This document shows, in pieces, positions 51,533-61,204 of a stretch of DNA of 64,000 bases. Below the pieces are notes generated by a model that saw only the letters and a list, made by a program, of their open reading frames with translations, had not been told where the DNA came from and did not search any database. Source of the DNA: Amycolatopsis bullii. Its GTDB lineage: Bacteria; Actinomycetota; Actinomycetes; Mycobacteriales; Pseudonocardiaceae. The first letter of the stretch is position 1. Every line of letters starts with the position of its first letter. The stretch covers positions 62,001-126,000 of the forward strand of contig NZ_BNAW01000016.1 in assembly GCF_014654205.1 (NCBI RefSeq), given 5' to 3'. The translations under genes were made by a program, and so were the position numbers.

Positions 51533-51569
51533 CGAAGGCCGCCTCCCGTGGTCGGGGAGGCGGCCTTCG
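51533..51569. terminator. Terminator hairpin after the acidic-protein gene
   Basis: CGAAGGCCGCCTCCC (51533-51547) and its complement (51555-51569) form a 15-bp stem around a 7-nt loop, 10 bp after the stop at 51522. It lies just before the 21-bp repeat array of the convergent transporter gene. Confidence 0.88.
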
Positions 51570-51600
51570 CCGTGTCCGGGTACGGTCGGCCCGTGCTCAG

Positions 51601-51676
51601 GCGGGCATCACGCGTGAGCCGGCGGGCATCACGTGTGATTGGGCGGGCATCTCGCGTGAGCCGGCGGGCATCAGGG
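51601..51676. repeat. Tandem 21-bp repeat at the 3' end of the MFS gene
   Basis: Three full units begin at 51601, 51622 and 51643, and a partial unit at 51664; each starts GCGGGCATC and the core is GGGCATCACGCGTGA. All are in the same orientation, unlike the inverted array at 19.7 kb. The minus-strand stop of the MFS gene (TCA, 51671-51673) falls inside the last unit. The period of exactly 21 bp and the core are shared with the 19.7-kb array. Confidence 0.82.
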
Positions 51677-52867
51677 CTCCGGGTGTTCCACGCGGACCGG
51701 GACCACCAGCACCGCCAGGGCCGGGAACACCGCCGCCACGCAGAACGCCAGGGCGTACCGGCTGTCGCCGATCACCAGGCCCAGGAGCGGCGGGGTCAGG
51801 GAGGCCGCGATGTTCTGGGCCGTGTTCTGCGTTCCCATCGCCCGCCCGGACCACGCCAAGCCCGCCAGCTCGGCCGAGGCCGTGAAGCCCAGGCCGTTGT
51901 CCGCCACCGTGATCACCCCCGCCAACGCCAGCGCCAGCAGCACCAGCCACGGCCAGGACGCGTCGCCGAGCGCCACCAGCAGCATGACCAGGCAGCTCGA
52001 GACCGCCAAAATCCGCATCGGACGCAGGCGGCTGCCCACCCGGTCCGACCACCAGCCCGACCCCAGGCGGCCCCCGGCGCCGAGCACCTGGACCACCGCC
52101 AGGTACCAGCCCGCCGCCAACGGGCTCCAGTGCTGCACCGCCACCAGGTACACCGGCGCGAACGCCGACACCGCGAACTGCGGCACCACCAGCAGCGCGC
52201 TCGCCCCGTGCACCCGCCACAGCGCCGCGTGCCGGTACGGAGAAGCGCCCGCCGAGTGAGGCGCGCGCGGCGGCCGCGGCGGGTCCGTCACCAGCCAGGC
52301 CACCAGCAGCGCCACCAGGATCGCCAGCCCGGCCGGCAGCAGGACCGCCGCCCGGAAGCCGAAGTGCTCGGCCAGCGGCGGCAGGCCCAGCGCGGCGACG
52401 CCGACGCCGAGCGGCTGGGCCGTCTGGCGGATCCCCATCGCCACGCCGCGCTCGGACTTGGCGAACCAGCCCATCACGACGCGACCGCTCGCCGCGTTCA
52501 CCGAAGCCGTACAGGCGCCGGCCGCCAAAAACACCCCAAAGAGCAGCCCGACCGGGTGACTTCCTATCCCGGCGTACACCAGGAGTAACCCCGAGATGCC
52601 CAGGCCCAGGGCCATGATGAGGCGCTCTCCGTAACGGTCCGCAGCCGCGCCCCACACGATCAGGGTGAACAACAACCCGATGCTCGGCGCCGCGACGACC
52701 GTGCCGGCCTCCGCCAGCGTCAGCCCCTCCACCGCGCGCATGGCCGGGACCAGGAACGGGAGGCCGTAGAGGAACGAGCAGCTCGCGGTCTGCGCGGCGA
52801 GACCGAGCGCGAGAATGAGCCAACGCCGTGGATTCGCGTGAACCGGACTGCCCGCGACCTGCGCCAT
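51671..52867 (-). CDS. MFS transporter
   Basis: The 398-residue major-facilitator protein has about 12 helices. The helix 2-3 signature G-x-x-x-D-R-x-G appears as WGAAADRYGERL, and SVNAASGRVVMGWF, then SGWWSDRVGSR (second half) are typical. Substrate unknown. ATG 52867 lies close to GGTGGAG; GTG 52876 is an in-frame alternative. It lies downstream of adenosine deaminase in the same direction, separated by a hairpin. The stop codon is within the 21-bp repeat array. Confidence 0.88.
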   Translation of the reverse strand: MAQVAGSPVHANPRRWLILALGLAAQTASCSFLYGLPFLVPAMRAVEGLTLAEAGTVVAAPSIGLLFTLIVWGAAADRYGERLIMALGLGISGLLLVYAGIGSHPVGLLFGVFLAAGACTASVNAASGRVVMGWFAKSERGVAMGIRQTAQPLGVGVAALGLPPLAEHFGFRAAVLLPAGLAILVALLVAWLVTDPPRPPRAPHSAGASPYRHAALWRVHGASALLVVPQFAVSAFAPVYLVAVQHWSPLAAGWYLAVVQVLGAGGRLGSGWWSDRVGSRLRPMRILAVSSCLVMLLVALGDASWPWLVLLALALAGVITVADNGLGFTASAELAGLAWSGRAMGTQNTAQNIAASLTPPLLGLVIGDSRYALAFCVAAVFPALAVLVVPVRVEHPEP

Positions 52868-52931
52868 CTTCTCCACCGTCTCAAATAATGAGAAGTTGTT
52901 CCTACATGGTGAACGATAGTTGGCATGGCTA

Positions 52932-52956
52932 AGGACCGCAAGCGCGTTGCGGTCCT
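52932..52956 (-). terminator. Hairpin terminating the add transcript
   Basis: AGGACCGCAA (52932-52941) pairs exactly with TTGCGGTCCT (52947-52956) around a 5-nt loop, 13 bp downstream of the leftward add stop. It precedes the MFS gene. Confidence 0.72.
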
Positions 52957-52968
52957 AAGCGGGGAGGG

Positions 52969-54063
52969 TCAGGCGAGCGCGGCGTAGCCGGGCTTGATGA
53001 CGTCGTCGATCAGCGCGAGCCGGGCGTCGAAATCGATGAACGCGGATTTCATCGCGTTGATGGTGAACCAGCGGAAGTCGTCGATACCATAGCCGAACGT
53101 CTCGTGCAGCACGGCGAATTCGCTGGTCATCGTGCATCCGCTCATCAGCCGGTTGTCCGTGTTCACGGTCACCCGGAAGCGCAGCTTGGCGAGCAGGCCG
53201 ATGGGATGCTCGGCGATCGACCGGACCGTACCTGTTTGGACGTTCGACGTCGGGCAGATCTCCAGGGGGATGCGGCGGTCGCGGACGTACGCGGCCAACC
53301 GTCCAAGGTGGACCGTGCCGTCCGCGTCGGTCTTGATGTCCTCGGCGATGCGCACGCCGTGCCCGAGCCGCTCGGCGCCGCAGTGCTGAATCGCTTCCCA
53401 AATGGAAGGTAAACCGAAAGCTTCACCCGCATGAATGGTGAAGTGCGCATTGTTCTGACGCAGATATTCGAACGCGTCGAGATTGCGGGTCGGGGGGAAT
53501 CCGTCCTCGGGTCCGGCGATGTCGAACCCGGCCACGCCGGCGTCGCGGTAGCGGACGGCCAGGTTCGCGATCTCGAGCGCCCGGGCGTGCTGGCGCATCG
53601 CGCAGAGCAACGTCGCGACGCGGATGGTGCCGCCGTTCGCGGCAACCCGGCGAGTGCCCTCCGTGAACCCCGCCTGGACGGCCTCGACCACCGCATCGAG
53701 TGACAGACCGCGTTCGACGAACAACTCCGGTGCGTAGCGCACCTCGGCGTAGACGACGCCGTCGGCGGCCAGGTCCTCCACCGCCTCCGCGGCGACCCTG
53801 ACCAGCGCTTCCTCCGTCTGCATCACCCCGCAGGTGTGGGCGAACGTCTCGAGGTAGGAGACGAGTGAGCCGGAGTCGGCCGCCCGGCGGAACCAGCTGC
53901 CCAGCTCGGCCGGGTCGGAAGTGGGCAGACCGGCATAACCGGTCGCGTCGGCGAGCTCGGCGACGGTCGCCGGGCGCAGGCCGCCGTCGAGGTGGTCGTG
54001 CAGCAGCACCTTGGGTGCGCGGCGGAGTGTCTCGGTGGGCAGAACAGGGCTTTCGTCAGGCAT
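52969..54063 (-). CDS. add: Adenosine deaminase
   Basis: The 364-residue enzyme deaminates adenosine and deoxyadenosine to inosine. Metal ligands H22-D-H24 are in LLHDHLDGG, the catalytic glutamate is in the FTIHAGEAFG segment, and a substrate-loop arrangement LEICPTSNVQTG followed by TVNTDNRLMSG supplies the remaining metal and base residues. Length is normal. It feeds punA. It diverges by 213 bp from the coiled-coil gene at 54277. Confidence 0.96.
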   Translation of the reverse strand: MPDESPVLPTETLRRAPKVLLHDHLDGGLRPATVAELADATGYAGLPTSDPAELGSWFRRAADSGSLVSYLETFAHTCGVMQTEEALVRVAAEAVEDLAADGVVYAEVRYAPELFVERGLSLDAVVEAVQAGFTEGTRRVAANGGTIRVATLLCAMRQHARALEIANLAVRYRDAGVAGFDIAGPEDGFPPTRNLDAFEYLRQNNAHFTIHAGEAFGLPSIWEAIQHCGAERLGHGVRIAEDIKTDADGTVHLGRLAAYVRDRRIPLEICPTSNVQTGTVRSIAEHPIGLLAKLRFRVTVNTDNRLMSGCTMTSEFAVLHETFGYGIDDFRWFTINAMKSAFIDFDARLALIDDVIKPGYAALA

Positions 54064-54276
54064 CCCCCAACGGTAACCTCGTTGTCATTCCCCTACATGG
54101 CCGTAACTCTCAGGCTCGGGCTAACCCTCAGCGTCGAGGATCATGTCCCGAATCGGCCATCCGGGGGCAGCCTCCGCAATAGCCTCTTCACGGGGGCCAT
54201 ACAGACAGCAATTTTTGCAATCGATAAGCTTCGTGGCACGTCCCTCCATTTCCCCGCCGACGAAGGACACACAGCA

Positions 54277-55401
54277 GTGACCACTGACAACCACATTGCC
54301 GCCCCGTCCTTCGACCGGATGCGCAACATGCTGGTGCGCGCGGCCGAAGTGCGTGAGAGCGAGCAGCAGCAGATCTTCGACGCGCTCGACGACATCTACG
54401 CCCGCCTCGCGCCGGTGGACTCGCTCGGCGCGGTCCGCAAGCGGCTGTCCGAGATGCCCGACCGCACCGAGGTCAGCGTCCTCGCCGAGCGCCTCGACGA
54501 GACGATGTCGCGCCTCGAGGCCCAGGACGCGGCGATCGCCGCCCTGACCCGCGCGGTCGAGAGCATCGTCGACAAGCTCGCCAAGCCCTTCGCGCAGCTC
54601 GACGGCCGCCTCGACGGCGTCGCCGCGCGCTTCGAGGGTGTCGCGGGCCGGATGGACGGGCTCGAGGACAAGCTCCAGAACATCCACCGCCGGCTCGACG
54701 AGCTGGGCGGCCACCTCGACAAGCAGGACGCGAAGCTCGAGTCGCTCCCGCAGTCGGTGCACGGCCCGGTCCGCGAGCGGATCGAGCAGGCCGAGGCGAC
54801 GCTGCGCGAGCGCATCGACGCCACCGACCACGAGCTGCGGAGCAAGGTCGACGAGCTGAGCCGCGTCACGCAGGAGCGGGTCGGCGAGCTGGGCCGCACG
54901 ACGCACGAGCGGATCGACGCCAACACCGAGGCGCTCAAGGTCGCGCTGACCGAGACCGGCGAGATGATCGACGCGTCCGACCGGCTGGAGAACCTGGGCA
55001 ACCGGCTCGAGACGGTCACCACCCGCCTCGACGACCTGGCCTCCCGCCTCGACAAGGTGGAGGACGGCTTCCTCTCCGGCATCGGCGACCTCGACGGCGC
55101 GCTCAAGAGCGGCCTGGCCAAGGTCGAGGGCACGCTGTCGAAGCAGCCGGACACCGACTCGGTGGACTCGCTGGTCCGCAAGAGCAACGACGAGAGCGTC
55201 CGCCGCATCGGCGGCCAGCTCGACGAGGCGATGGCGACGTTCGCGGAGCTGATGCTCGGCGGCGGCCCGGCGGTCCAGCAGATCGCCCCGCCCCCGCCGG
55301 CCCCGCGCCAGCCGCGCCGCAGCTCGCGCAACGGCCGCGCGCCGAAGCCGGCCGACGCCAAGGCCAAGACGGGCGAGGGCGCGGAAGAAGCCGCGGAGTA
55401 A
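54277..55401 (+). CDS. Coiled-coil cytosolic protein
   Basis: The 374-residue protein is almost wholly heptad-like helix (for example LEDKLQNIHRRLDELGGHLD and RLENLGNRLETVTTRLDDL) from about residue 20 to 300. An Ala/Pro/Gly- and K-rich tail follows (APRQPRRSSRNGRAP). No signal peptide or catalytic site is visible. Similar acidic-to-basic coiled-coil proteins occur in actinobacteria without assigned function; a scaffold or chromosome-associated role is possible. GTG 54277 starts at VTTDNHIAAPSF. The upstream 213 bp divergent region holds no other gene. Confidence 0.75.
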   Translation: MTTDNHIAAPSFDRMRNMLVRAAEVRESEQQQIFDALDDIYARLAPVDSLGAVRKRLSEMPDRTEVSVLAERLDETMSRLEAQDAAIAALTRAVESIVDKLAKPFAQLDGRLDGVAARFEGVAGRMDGLEDKLQNIHRRLDELGGHLDKQDAKLESLPQSVHGPVRERIEQAEATLRERIDATDHELRSKVDELSRVTQERVGELGRTTHERIDANTEALKVALTETGEMIDASDRLENLGNRLETVTTRLDDLASRLDKVEDGFLSGIGDLDGALKSGLAKVEGTLSKQPDTDSVDSLVRKSNDESVRRIGGQLDEAMATFAELMLGGGPAVQQIAPPPPAPRQPRRSSRNGRAPKPADAKAKTGEGAEEAAE

Positions 55402-55412
55402 CCCAGCACCAC

Positions 55413-55451
55413 GAAGAGGCCCCCACCGGTTCGCCGGCGGGGGCCTTCTTC
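55413..55451. terminator. Terminator between coiled-coil and deoA genes
   Basis: A stem pairs GAAGAGGCCCCCACCGG with CCGGCGGGGGCCTTCTTC around a TTCG loop (55413-55451), with one or two mismatches. The UUCG tetraloop and following TTCTTC support termination of the rightward gene. The deoA 3' end lies 135 bp further on. Confidence 0.85.
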
Positions 55452-55585
55452 ATGCTCGGAGGGGAGGGCGGGCCTCCGCCCCCCGTCTTCCAGCCTACCG
55501 AGCCCCACCGACAGTTTCGGGGGGCTCCGGCTCCCTCAGCGACAGTGGTCACCACTCGATCGGGTGATCATCGTCGCGACGATCG

Positions 55586-56869
55586 TCACATCTCGGCGCG
55601 GATCGTCTCCACGACGATCGGGCCCGGCTCGGGGGCCGAGTCGGCGATCGTGAAGCCGCCCTCAAGCGCGGCCAGGGCTGTCGGGACCGCGTCGGGGGTG
55701 TCCGTGTGCAGCTCCAGGAGTGGGTCGCCGGCCGAGACCGTGTCCCCCGGCTTGGCCAGGCAGAGGATGCCCGCCGCCGCCTGGACCGGGTCCTCCTTGC
55801 GAGCCCGGCCCGCGCCCAGCCGCCACGCCGCGACACCCACCGCGTACGCGTCCAGCGAAGCCAGCACGCCCGACGAAGGCGCCTCGACGACGTGGACGTG
55901 CGCAGGTGCCGGCAGCGCCGCCGAAGGGTCGCCACCCTGGGCCGAGATCATCCGGCACCAGACCTCGTACGCCTCCCCCGACGCCAGCACCGGCTCCGGG
56001 TCCACGTCGAGACCGGCGAGGGCCAGCATCTCCCGCGCCAAGGCGAGAGTCAGCGCCACCACGTCCGCCGGCCCGCTGCCCTGGAGCACGTCGACCGACT
56101 CCGCGACCTCCACCGCGTTGCCGACCGCCCGCCCCAGCGGGACGTTCATGTCGGTCAGCAGCGCCGTCGTCGGGACGCCGTGGTCGGCGCCGATCGACGT
56201 CAGCGCAGCAGCCAGTGAGCGGGCTTGCTCAAGGGACTTCATGAACGCGCCCGACCCGAACTTCACGTCCAGGACCAGCCCGGACGCGCCCTCGGCGATC
56301 TTCTTGCTCATGATCGAGCTCGCGATCAGCGGGATCGACTCCACGGTCGAGGTGACGTCCCGCAGCGCGTACAGCTTCTTGTCCGCCGGGGCCAGCCCGG
56401 ACGTCGCCGCGCAGACCACCGCGCCGACGTCCTCGAGCTGCGCTTGAATCTCCGAAGTGGACAGTGCCGCCCGCCAGCCGGGGATCGACTCCAGCTTGTC
56501 GAGCGTGCCGCCGGTGTGCCCAAGCCCGCGGCCGGACAGCTGCGGCACCGCCGCACCGCACGCCGCCACCAGCGGCGCCAGCGGCAGCGTGATCTTGTCG
56601 CCGACCCCGCCCGTCGAGTGCTTGTCCACCGTCGGCCGCGAGACGTCCAAAGACAGCCGCTCGCCGGACGCGATCATCGCGCGCGTCCAACGGGAGATCT
56701 CGGCCGAGGTCATCCCCCGCAGGAAGATCGCCATGGCCAGCGCCGACATCTGCTCCTCGGCCACCGATCCGCGGGTGTAGGCGTCGATGACCCAGTCGAT
56801 CTGCTCGTCGGACAGTGTGCCACCGTCCCGCTTCGTCCGGATGACGTCGACCGCCGCGAACGCGCTCAC
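55586..56869 (-). CDS. deoA: Thymidine phosphorylase
   Basis: The 427-residue enzyme cleaves thymidine and deoxyuridine to the base and 2-deoxyribose-1-phosphate. The family motif K83-H-S-T-G-G-V-G-D-K92 is exact, and SGRGLGHTGGTLDKLES, the pyrimidine-site KKIAEGASGLVLDVKFGSGA and a C-terminal loop domain follow. GTG 56869 overlaps the cdd stop as GTGA. It is the last gene of the uptake operon, so imported nucleosides are broken down at once. Its sugar product feeds deoC. Confidence 0.96.
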   Translation of the reverse strand: MSAFAAVDVIRTKRDGGTLSDEQIDWVIDAYTRGSVAEEQMSALAMAIFLRGMTSAEISRWTRAMIASGERLSLDVSRPTVDKHSTGGVGDKITLPLAPLVAACGAAVPQLSGRGLGHTGGTLDKLESIPGWRAALSTSEIQAQLEDVGAVVCAATSGLAPADKKLYALRDVTSTVESIPLIASSIMSKKIAEGASGLVLDVKFGSGAFMKSLEQARSLAAALTSIGADHGVPTTALLTDMNVPLGRAVGNAVEVAESVDVLQGSGPADVVALTLALAREMLALAGLDVDPEPVLASGEAYEVWCRMISAQGGDPSAALPAPAHVHVVEAPSSGVLASLDAYAVGVAAWRLGAGRARKEDPVQAAAGILCLAKPGDTVSAGDPLLELHTDTPDAVPTALAALEGGFTIADSAPEPGPIVVETIRAEM

Positions 56870-57255
56870 GGCAGGTCGTCCGGGCCGAAGGCGTCCGGCA
56901 GGACTTCCGACATCGGCAGCACCCCGCGCGGAGTGTCCACCAGGCACGAAGACCCGCCCAGCTCGAACAGGATCTGCCGGCAGCGCCCGCACGGCATCAG
57001 CAGGTCACCGGCGCCGGATCGGCAGGCCACCGCGACCAGCCGCCCGCCGCCGGACAGCCGCAGCTGCCCGGCCATCGTGCACTCGGCGCACAGCCCGAGC
57101 CCGTAGGAAGCGTTTTCGACGTTGCACCCGGTCACGACCCGGCCGTCGTCGACGATCCCGGCCACCCCCACGTGCAGGCCCGAATAAGGCGCGTACGCAT
57201 GGGAAGCCGCTTCGATCGCCTGAGAACGCAGCGCATCCCAGTCTACTGTGGACAT
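56866..57255 (-). CDS. cdd: Cytidine deaminase
   Basis: The 129-residue homotetrameric-type enzyme has the zinc site C56-A-E58 and P88-C89-G-R-C92. The substrate stretch GCNVENASYGLGLCAE is intact. It deaminates cytidine and deoxycytidine. The stop overlaps the deoA start, and its ATG overlaps the stop of the second permease gene (TGATG). The combined operon links uptake directly to catabolism. Confidence 0.97.
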   Translation of the reverse strand: MSTVDWDALRSQAIEAASHAYAPYSGLHVGVAGIVDDGRVVTGCNVENASYGLGLCAECTMAGQLRLSGGGRLVAVACRSGAGDLLMPCGRCRQILFELGGSSCLVDTPRGVLPMSEVLPDAFGPDDLP

Positions 57256-58523
57256 CAGTCTTCACCCCGTCGGTACGGCTGCCCGTCGGCCTTCGGCGGC
57301 CGCAGCCGCTGCGAAGCCACGGCCAGCACGATCAGCGTCACGAAGTGCGCGGTGTACGGGATCAGGTCCGACGGCAGCGTGTCGTTGGCCCAGTAGATCG
57401 CGTACAGCACGCCCGCGCCGACGACGCCGAGCCCGGCCGCGATCCACTGGCGGCGGAACAACTGCACGACGACGATCACGGCGACCAGGATCACCGCGCC
57501 GTACAGCAGCGCGAGCACCGCTTCCCCGCCGCCGGCGAGCTGGAGGCCGTCCGCGTAGCCGAACAGCGCCGCCCCGCCGAGCAGGCCGCCCGGCCGCCAG
57601 TTGCCGAAGATCATCGCCGCGAGGCCGATGTACCCGCGGCCGTTCGTCTGGTTCTCCAGGTAGTCCGCGCCGCCGCGCAGCAGCACCAGCGAAGCACCAC
57701 CCATGCCGGCGAACGCGCCCGAGATGATCACGGCCACGTACTTGTGCAGGTAGACGTTGACACCGAGGGACTCGGCGGCCACCGGGTTCTCGCCGCACGA
57801 GCGCAGCCGCAGGCCGAACCGGGTCTTCCAGAGGATCCAGAAGCTCACCGGGACCAGGATGATCGCGAGCATCGTCAGCGGCGCCACCTCGGTGACCAGC
57901 CCGCGCAGGATGCCGGCGACGTCGGAGATGCCGACGCGCTGCTGCTTCTCCAGGTCACCCAGCCAGTCCGAGAGGAACGTCGCCGAGTAGGTGTCGAACT
58001 TCGGCACCACCGGCGACTGCCGCGGGTTGCCGGAGATCGGCGCGAAGATCAGGTTGGCCAGGTACTTGGTGACACCGAGTCCGAGCAGGTTGATCGCGAC
58101 ACCGGAGACGATGTGGTTGACGTTGAACGTCACCGTCGCCACCGCGTGCAGCAGCCCGCCGAGGGCACCGAAGACGATCGCGGCGATCAGTCCGGCCCAC
58201 ACGCCACCGTTGTACGAACCCCAGGCGGCGCCCCAGGTCCCGAGGATCATCATGCCCTCGAGCCCGATGTTGACCACGCCCGCGCGTTCGGCCCAGAGGC
58301 CGCCCAGCGCACAGAGCAGGATCGGCAACGCCAGGCGCAACGCCGTCGAAGCGGTGTTCGACGACGTCAGTGCGGCGACGCCGGTGGAGTAGGACGCCGT
58401 CGAGATGACCGCGATGGCGACCACGGCCCAGATCACGCCGCGCAGCCAGCCGGGGATCCGGCCCCGGCGGCGCTGCTGCACCGGCATGGTCGAGCCGGAT
58501 TCGGGAGCGACGTCGGTGATCAC
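57255..58523 (-). CDS. Nucleoside ABC transporter permease (second)
   Basis: The 422-residue branched-type permease has about ten hydrophobic helices and the family features VNIGLEGMMILGTWGA, the following FNVNHIVSGVAINLLGLG, then SCGENPVAAESLGVNV and AGMGGASLVLL. The last 40 residues are a hydrophilic tail. It belongs with the BMP-type nucleoside importer described in several bacteria. GTG 58523 overlaps the upstream permease stop (GTGA). Confidence 0.93.
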   Translation of the reverse strand: MITDVAPESGSTMPVQQRRRGRIPGWLRGVIWAVVAIAVISTASYSTGVAALTSSNTASTALRLALPILLCALGGLWAERAGVVNIGLEGMMILGTWGAAWGSYNGGVWAGLIAAIVFGALGGLLHAVATVTFNVNHIVSGVAINLLGLGVTKYLANLIFAPISGNPRQSPVVPKFDTYSATFLSDWLGDLEKQQRVGISDVAGILRGLVTEVAPLTMLAIILVPVSFWILWKTRFGLRLRSCGENPVAAESLGVNVYLHKYVAVIISGAFAGMGGASLVLLRGGADYLENQTNGRGYIGLAAMIFGNWRPGGLLGGAALFGYADGLQLAGGGEAVLALLYGAVILVAVIVVVQLFRRQWIAAGLGVVGAGVLYAIYWANDTLPSDLIPYTAHFVTLIVLAVASQRLRPPKADGQPYRRGED

Positions 58524-59611
58524 ACCGCACCCCCTTCGGCGACCGAGGAACCCTTGCGGCCGGCGAGCGCGCGGCCCACCCTCCGTTGTTCGGCCGCGAG
58601 GTCGGCCCGGCGCACGATCTCGTACGCCACGACGACCGACAGCACGATGATGCCCTGCATGATCGTCGCGATCTCCTTGGACACGTTGATCTGCTCCAGC
58701 GACACCGCGGAGGTGTCGAGGAACGCCCACAGCAGCGCGCCGAGCGCGATGCCGCCGGGGTGGTTGCGGCCCAGCAGCGCGACCGCGATGCCGGTGAAGC
58801 CGTACATCTGCGTCGCGGTGATGCCGTAGCTGTAGTCGCGGCCGAGCAGTTCCGGCATCGCGACCAGGCCGGCGACGCCACCGGAGAGCAGCATCGCGAT
58901 CAGCGTCATCTTCTTGGCGTTGACGCCGCCCGCGGCGGCCGCGGTGGTGGACTCGCCGGACGCCTTGAGCTCGAAGCCGAACCGCGTGCGGTTGAGCATG
59001 AACCAGTAGGCCCCGCCGACGATCGCGGCGATGAAGACGAACCCGAAGAGCGTGCCCGAGCCGAGCGGGATACCGGGGATCCGGCCGGACGGCTCGATCA
59101 CGCGGGTGCCGATGTTGTTGCCCCGCTGCACGCCGAACTGGTCGGCGTTGATGAGGAACGCGATGATCCCGGCGACGATCGCGTTGAGCATGATCGTCGA
59201 GATGACCTCGCTGACCCCGCGGGTCACCTTGAGGATCGCCGGGATCGCCGCGTAGGCCATGCCTGCCACGATCGCGACCAGCAGGATCGCGACGACGTGG
59301 ATGACCGGCGGCAGCTTCATCGCGCCGCCCGCGATGGCGGCGACGACGGCGGCGAAGCGGTACTGGCCCTCGACCCCGATGTTGAACAGGTTCATCTGGA
59401 AGCCGATGGCGACCGCGAGCCCGGACAGGTAGTACACGGTCGCGAGGTTCACGGTGTCGACCGCGGTCGAGCCCTTGAACATCTGGCCGATCATCGTGCC
59501 GTACGCCTGCAGCGGGTCGGCCCCGGAGATGATCAGTGCGATCGCCGACAGCAGCACGGCGAAGACGATCGCCAGCAGCGGCGGCAGCAGTTTCGTGCGC
59601 CAGGAGGTCAT
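58520..59611 (-). CDS. Nucleoside ABC transporter permease (first)
   Basis: The 363-residue permease has about nine helices, with FNIGVEGQYRFAAVVAAIAG, the later ISTIMLNAIVAGIIAFLIN and RNHPGGIALGALLWAFLD. It pairs with the second permease to form the membrane channel. Start ATG 59611 overlaps the ATPase stop (ATGA). Confidence 0.93.
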   Translation of the reverse strand: MTSWRTKLLPPLLAIVFAVLLSAIALIISGADPLQAYGTMIGQMFKGSTAVDTVNLATVYYLSGLAVAIGFQMNLFNIGVEGQYRFAAVVAAIAGGAMKLPPVIHVVAILLVAIVAGMAYAAIPAILKVTRGVSEVISTIMLNAIVAGIIAFLINADQFGVQRGNNIGTRVIEPSGRIPGIPLGSGTLFGFVFIAAIVGGAYWFMLNRTRFGFELKASGESTTAAAAGGVNAKKMTLIAMLLSGGVAGLVAMPELLGRDYSYGITATQMYGFTGIAVALLGRNHPGGIALGALLWAFLDTSAVSLEQINVSKEIATIMQGIIVLSVVVAYEIVRRADLAAEQRRVGRALAGRKGSSVAEGGAV

Positions 59612-61179
59612 TCTTCGTCACCCTCTCCCGCGCCGGTCATCGCGGAGCCCAGTTCCTGCGGGGTCACGGTGGCGGGGTCGGCCTCGCTGACGAGCCGCCC
59701 GCGCAGCATGACGCGGATCGTGTCGGACAGGCCGATCAGCTCGTCGAGGTCGGCGGAGATGAGCAGCACGGCCAGGCCGTCGGCCCGGGCCTGGCGGATG
59801 TTCTCCCAGATCAGCGCCTGGGCGCCGACGTCGACGCCGCGCGTGGGGTGCGACGCGATGAGCAGCACCGGGTTGCCCGAGAGCTCGCGCCCGACGATCA
59901 GCTTCTGCTGATTTCCGCCCGATAGCGCCGCGGCCGGAACGTCGATGCCCGGGGTGCGGACGTCGTAGTCGCGGACGATCCGCTCGGTGTCCGCGCGGGC
60001 GCCCGCGATGTCGAGCAACTGTCCTTTGGAGACCGGTTCGCGGGTCTGGTACCCGAGCATCCGGTTGACCCACAACGGTTGTGTGAGCAGCAGGCTGTGC
60101 CGCGTGCGGTCTTCGGCGATGTAGCCGATGCCGGCCTCGCGCCGGGCCAGCGTGCCCGCCTTGGTGAGGTCGCGGGCCTTGCCGTCGGCGTCGACCAGCT
60201 CGATCGTGCCCCCGGTCGGCTTCCGCATGCCCATGATGGTCTCGACGAGCTCGGTCTGGCCGTTGCCCTCGACACCGGCGACGCCGAGCACCTCGCCCGC
60301 GTGCACGGTGAAGGAGACGTCGTCGAGCGCGTTGCGGTCCGAGCCCTCGGCGCCCAGCGTCAGCCCGGACAGGCGCAGCACGGCGCGGTCGGTGACGGTG
60401 GACTCGCGGGTCTCCGGGCTGGGCAGCTCGGAGCCGACCATCATCTCCGCGAGCTGGCGGGAGGTGATGGTCTTCGGGTCGGCGGTGCCGACGGTGGTGC
60501 CGCGCCGGATCACCGTGACGGTGTCGGCGATCGCGCGCACCTCGTCGAGCTTGTGCGAGATGAAGAGGAACGTGTAGCCGCCGGCCTTCATCTCCCGGAC
60601 GGTCTCGAAGAGCGCGTCGACCTCCTGCGGCACGAGGACCGCGGTCGGCTCGTCCAGGATGATGATCTTCGCCCCGCGGTAGAGCACCTTGACGATCTCG
60701 ACGCGCTGGCGGTCGGCGACGCCGAGCTCCTCCAGCAGCGTCTCCGGCTCGGCGTGCAGGCCGGTCCGCTCGGCGAGCTCGGCCAGCCGCGCGCGGGCGG
60801 CCCGGCCGATGCCGTGCAGGGCCTCGGCGCCGAGGAACACGTTCTCGCCGACCGTGAGGTTGTCGGCGAGCATGAAGTGCTGGTGCACCATGCCGATGCC
60901 GGCGCGGATGGCGTCCTGCGGGTTGCGCAGCTTCACCTCTTCGCCGTTGATCGCGATCGTGCCCTCGTCCGGCGGCTGCATGCCGTAGAGGATCTTCATC
61001 AGGGTGGACTTGCCGGCGCCGTTCTCGCCACAGATGGCGTGCACCTCGCCGGCGGCGACGGTGAGGTTGACGTCGGAGTTGGCCACCACACCCGGGAACC
61101 GTTTGGTGATCCCGGTCAGCTGGACGGCGGGGACGCCCCGGTCGGGGACGGCCTCGGCCGGGGCCTCGGCAGTGCTCAT
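59608..61179 (-). CDS. Nucleoside ABC transporter ATP-binding protein
   Basis: The 523-residue subunit holds two ABC domains, as in ribose/nucleoside importers. Domain 1 has Walker A G51-E-N-G-A-G-K-S-T59, an atypical signature in which LGVADRQRVEI replaces LSGGQ, and Walker B IIILDEP. Domain 2 has a degenerate GVEGNGQTE Walker A, a canonical LSGGNQQKLI signature and LLIASHPTRG in place of Walker B. One functional ATP site is thus expected, as is usual for this class. ATG 61179. Confidence 0.95.
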   Translation of the reverse strand: MSTAEAPAEAVPDRGVPAVQLTGITKRFPGVVANSDVNLTVAAGEVHAICGENGAGKSTLMKILYGMQPPDEGTIAINGEEVKLRNPQDAIRAGIGMVHQHFMLADNLTVGENVFLGAEALHGIGRAARARLAELAERTGLHAEPETLLEELGVADRQRVEIVKVLYRGAKIIILDEPTAVLVPQEVDALFETVREMKAGGYTFLFISHKLDEVRAIADTVTVIRRGTTVGTADPKTITSRQLAEMMVGSELPSPETRESTVTDRAVLRLSGLTLGAEGSDRNALDDVSFTVHAGEVLGVAGVEGNGQTELVETIMGMRKPTGGTIELVDADGKARDLTKAGTLARREAGIGYIAEDRTRHSLLLTQPLWVNRMLGYQTREPVSKGQLLDIAGARADTERIVRDYDVRTPGIDVPAAALSGGNQQKLIVGRELSGNPVLLIASHPTRGVDVGAQALIWENIRQARADGLAVLLISADLDELIGLSDTIRVMLRGRLVSEADPATVTPQELGSAMTGAGEGDEE

Positions 61180-61204
61180 GGGCGGGAGGATTCCATATCT
61201 CTGG

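Noticed and set aside
52925..52987. Small open frame MAKDRKRVAVLSGEG
   Set aside because: It overlaps the add 3' end and its terminator hairpin; no ribosome site.
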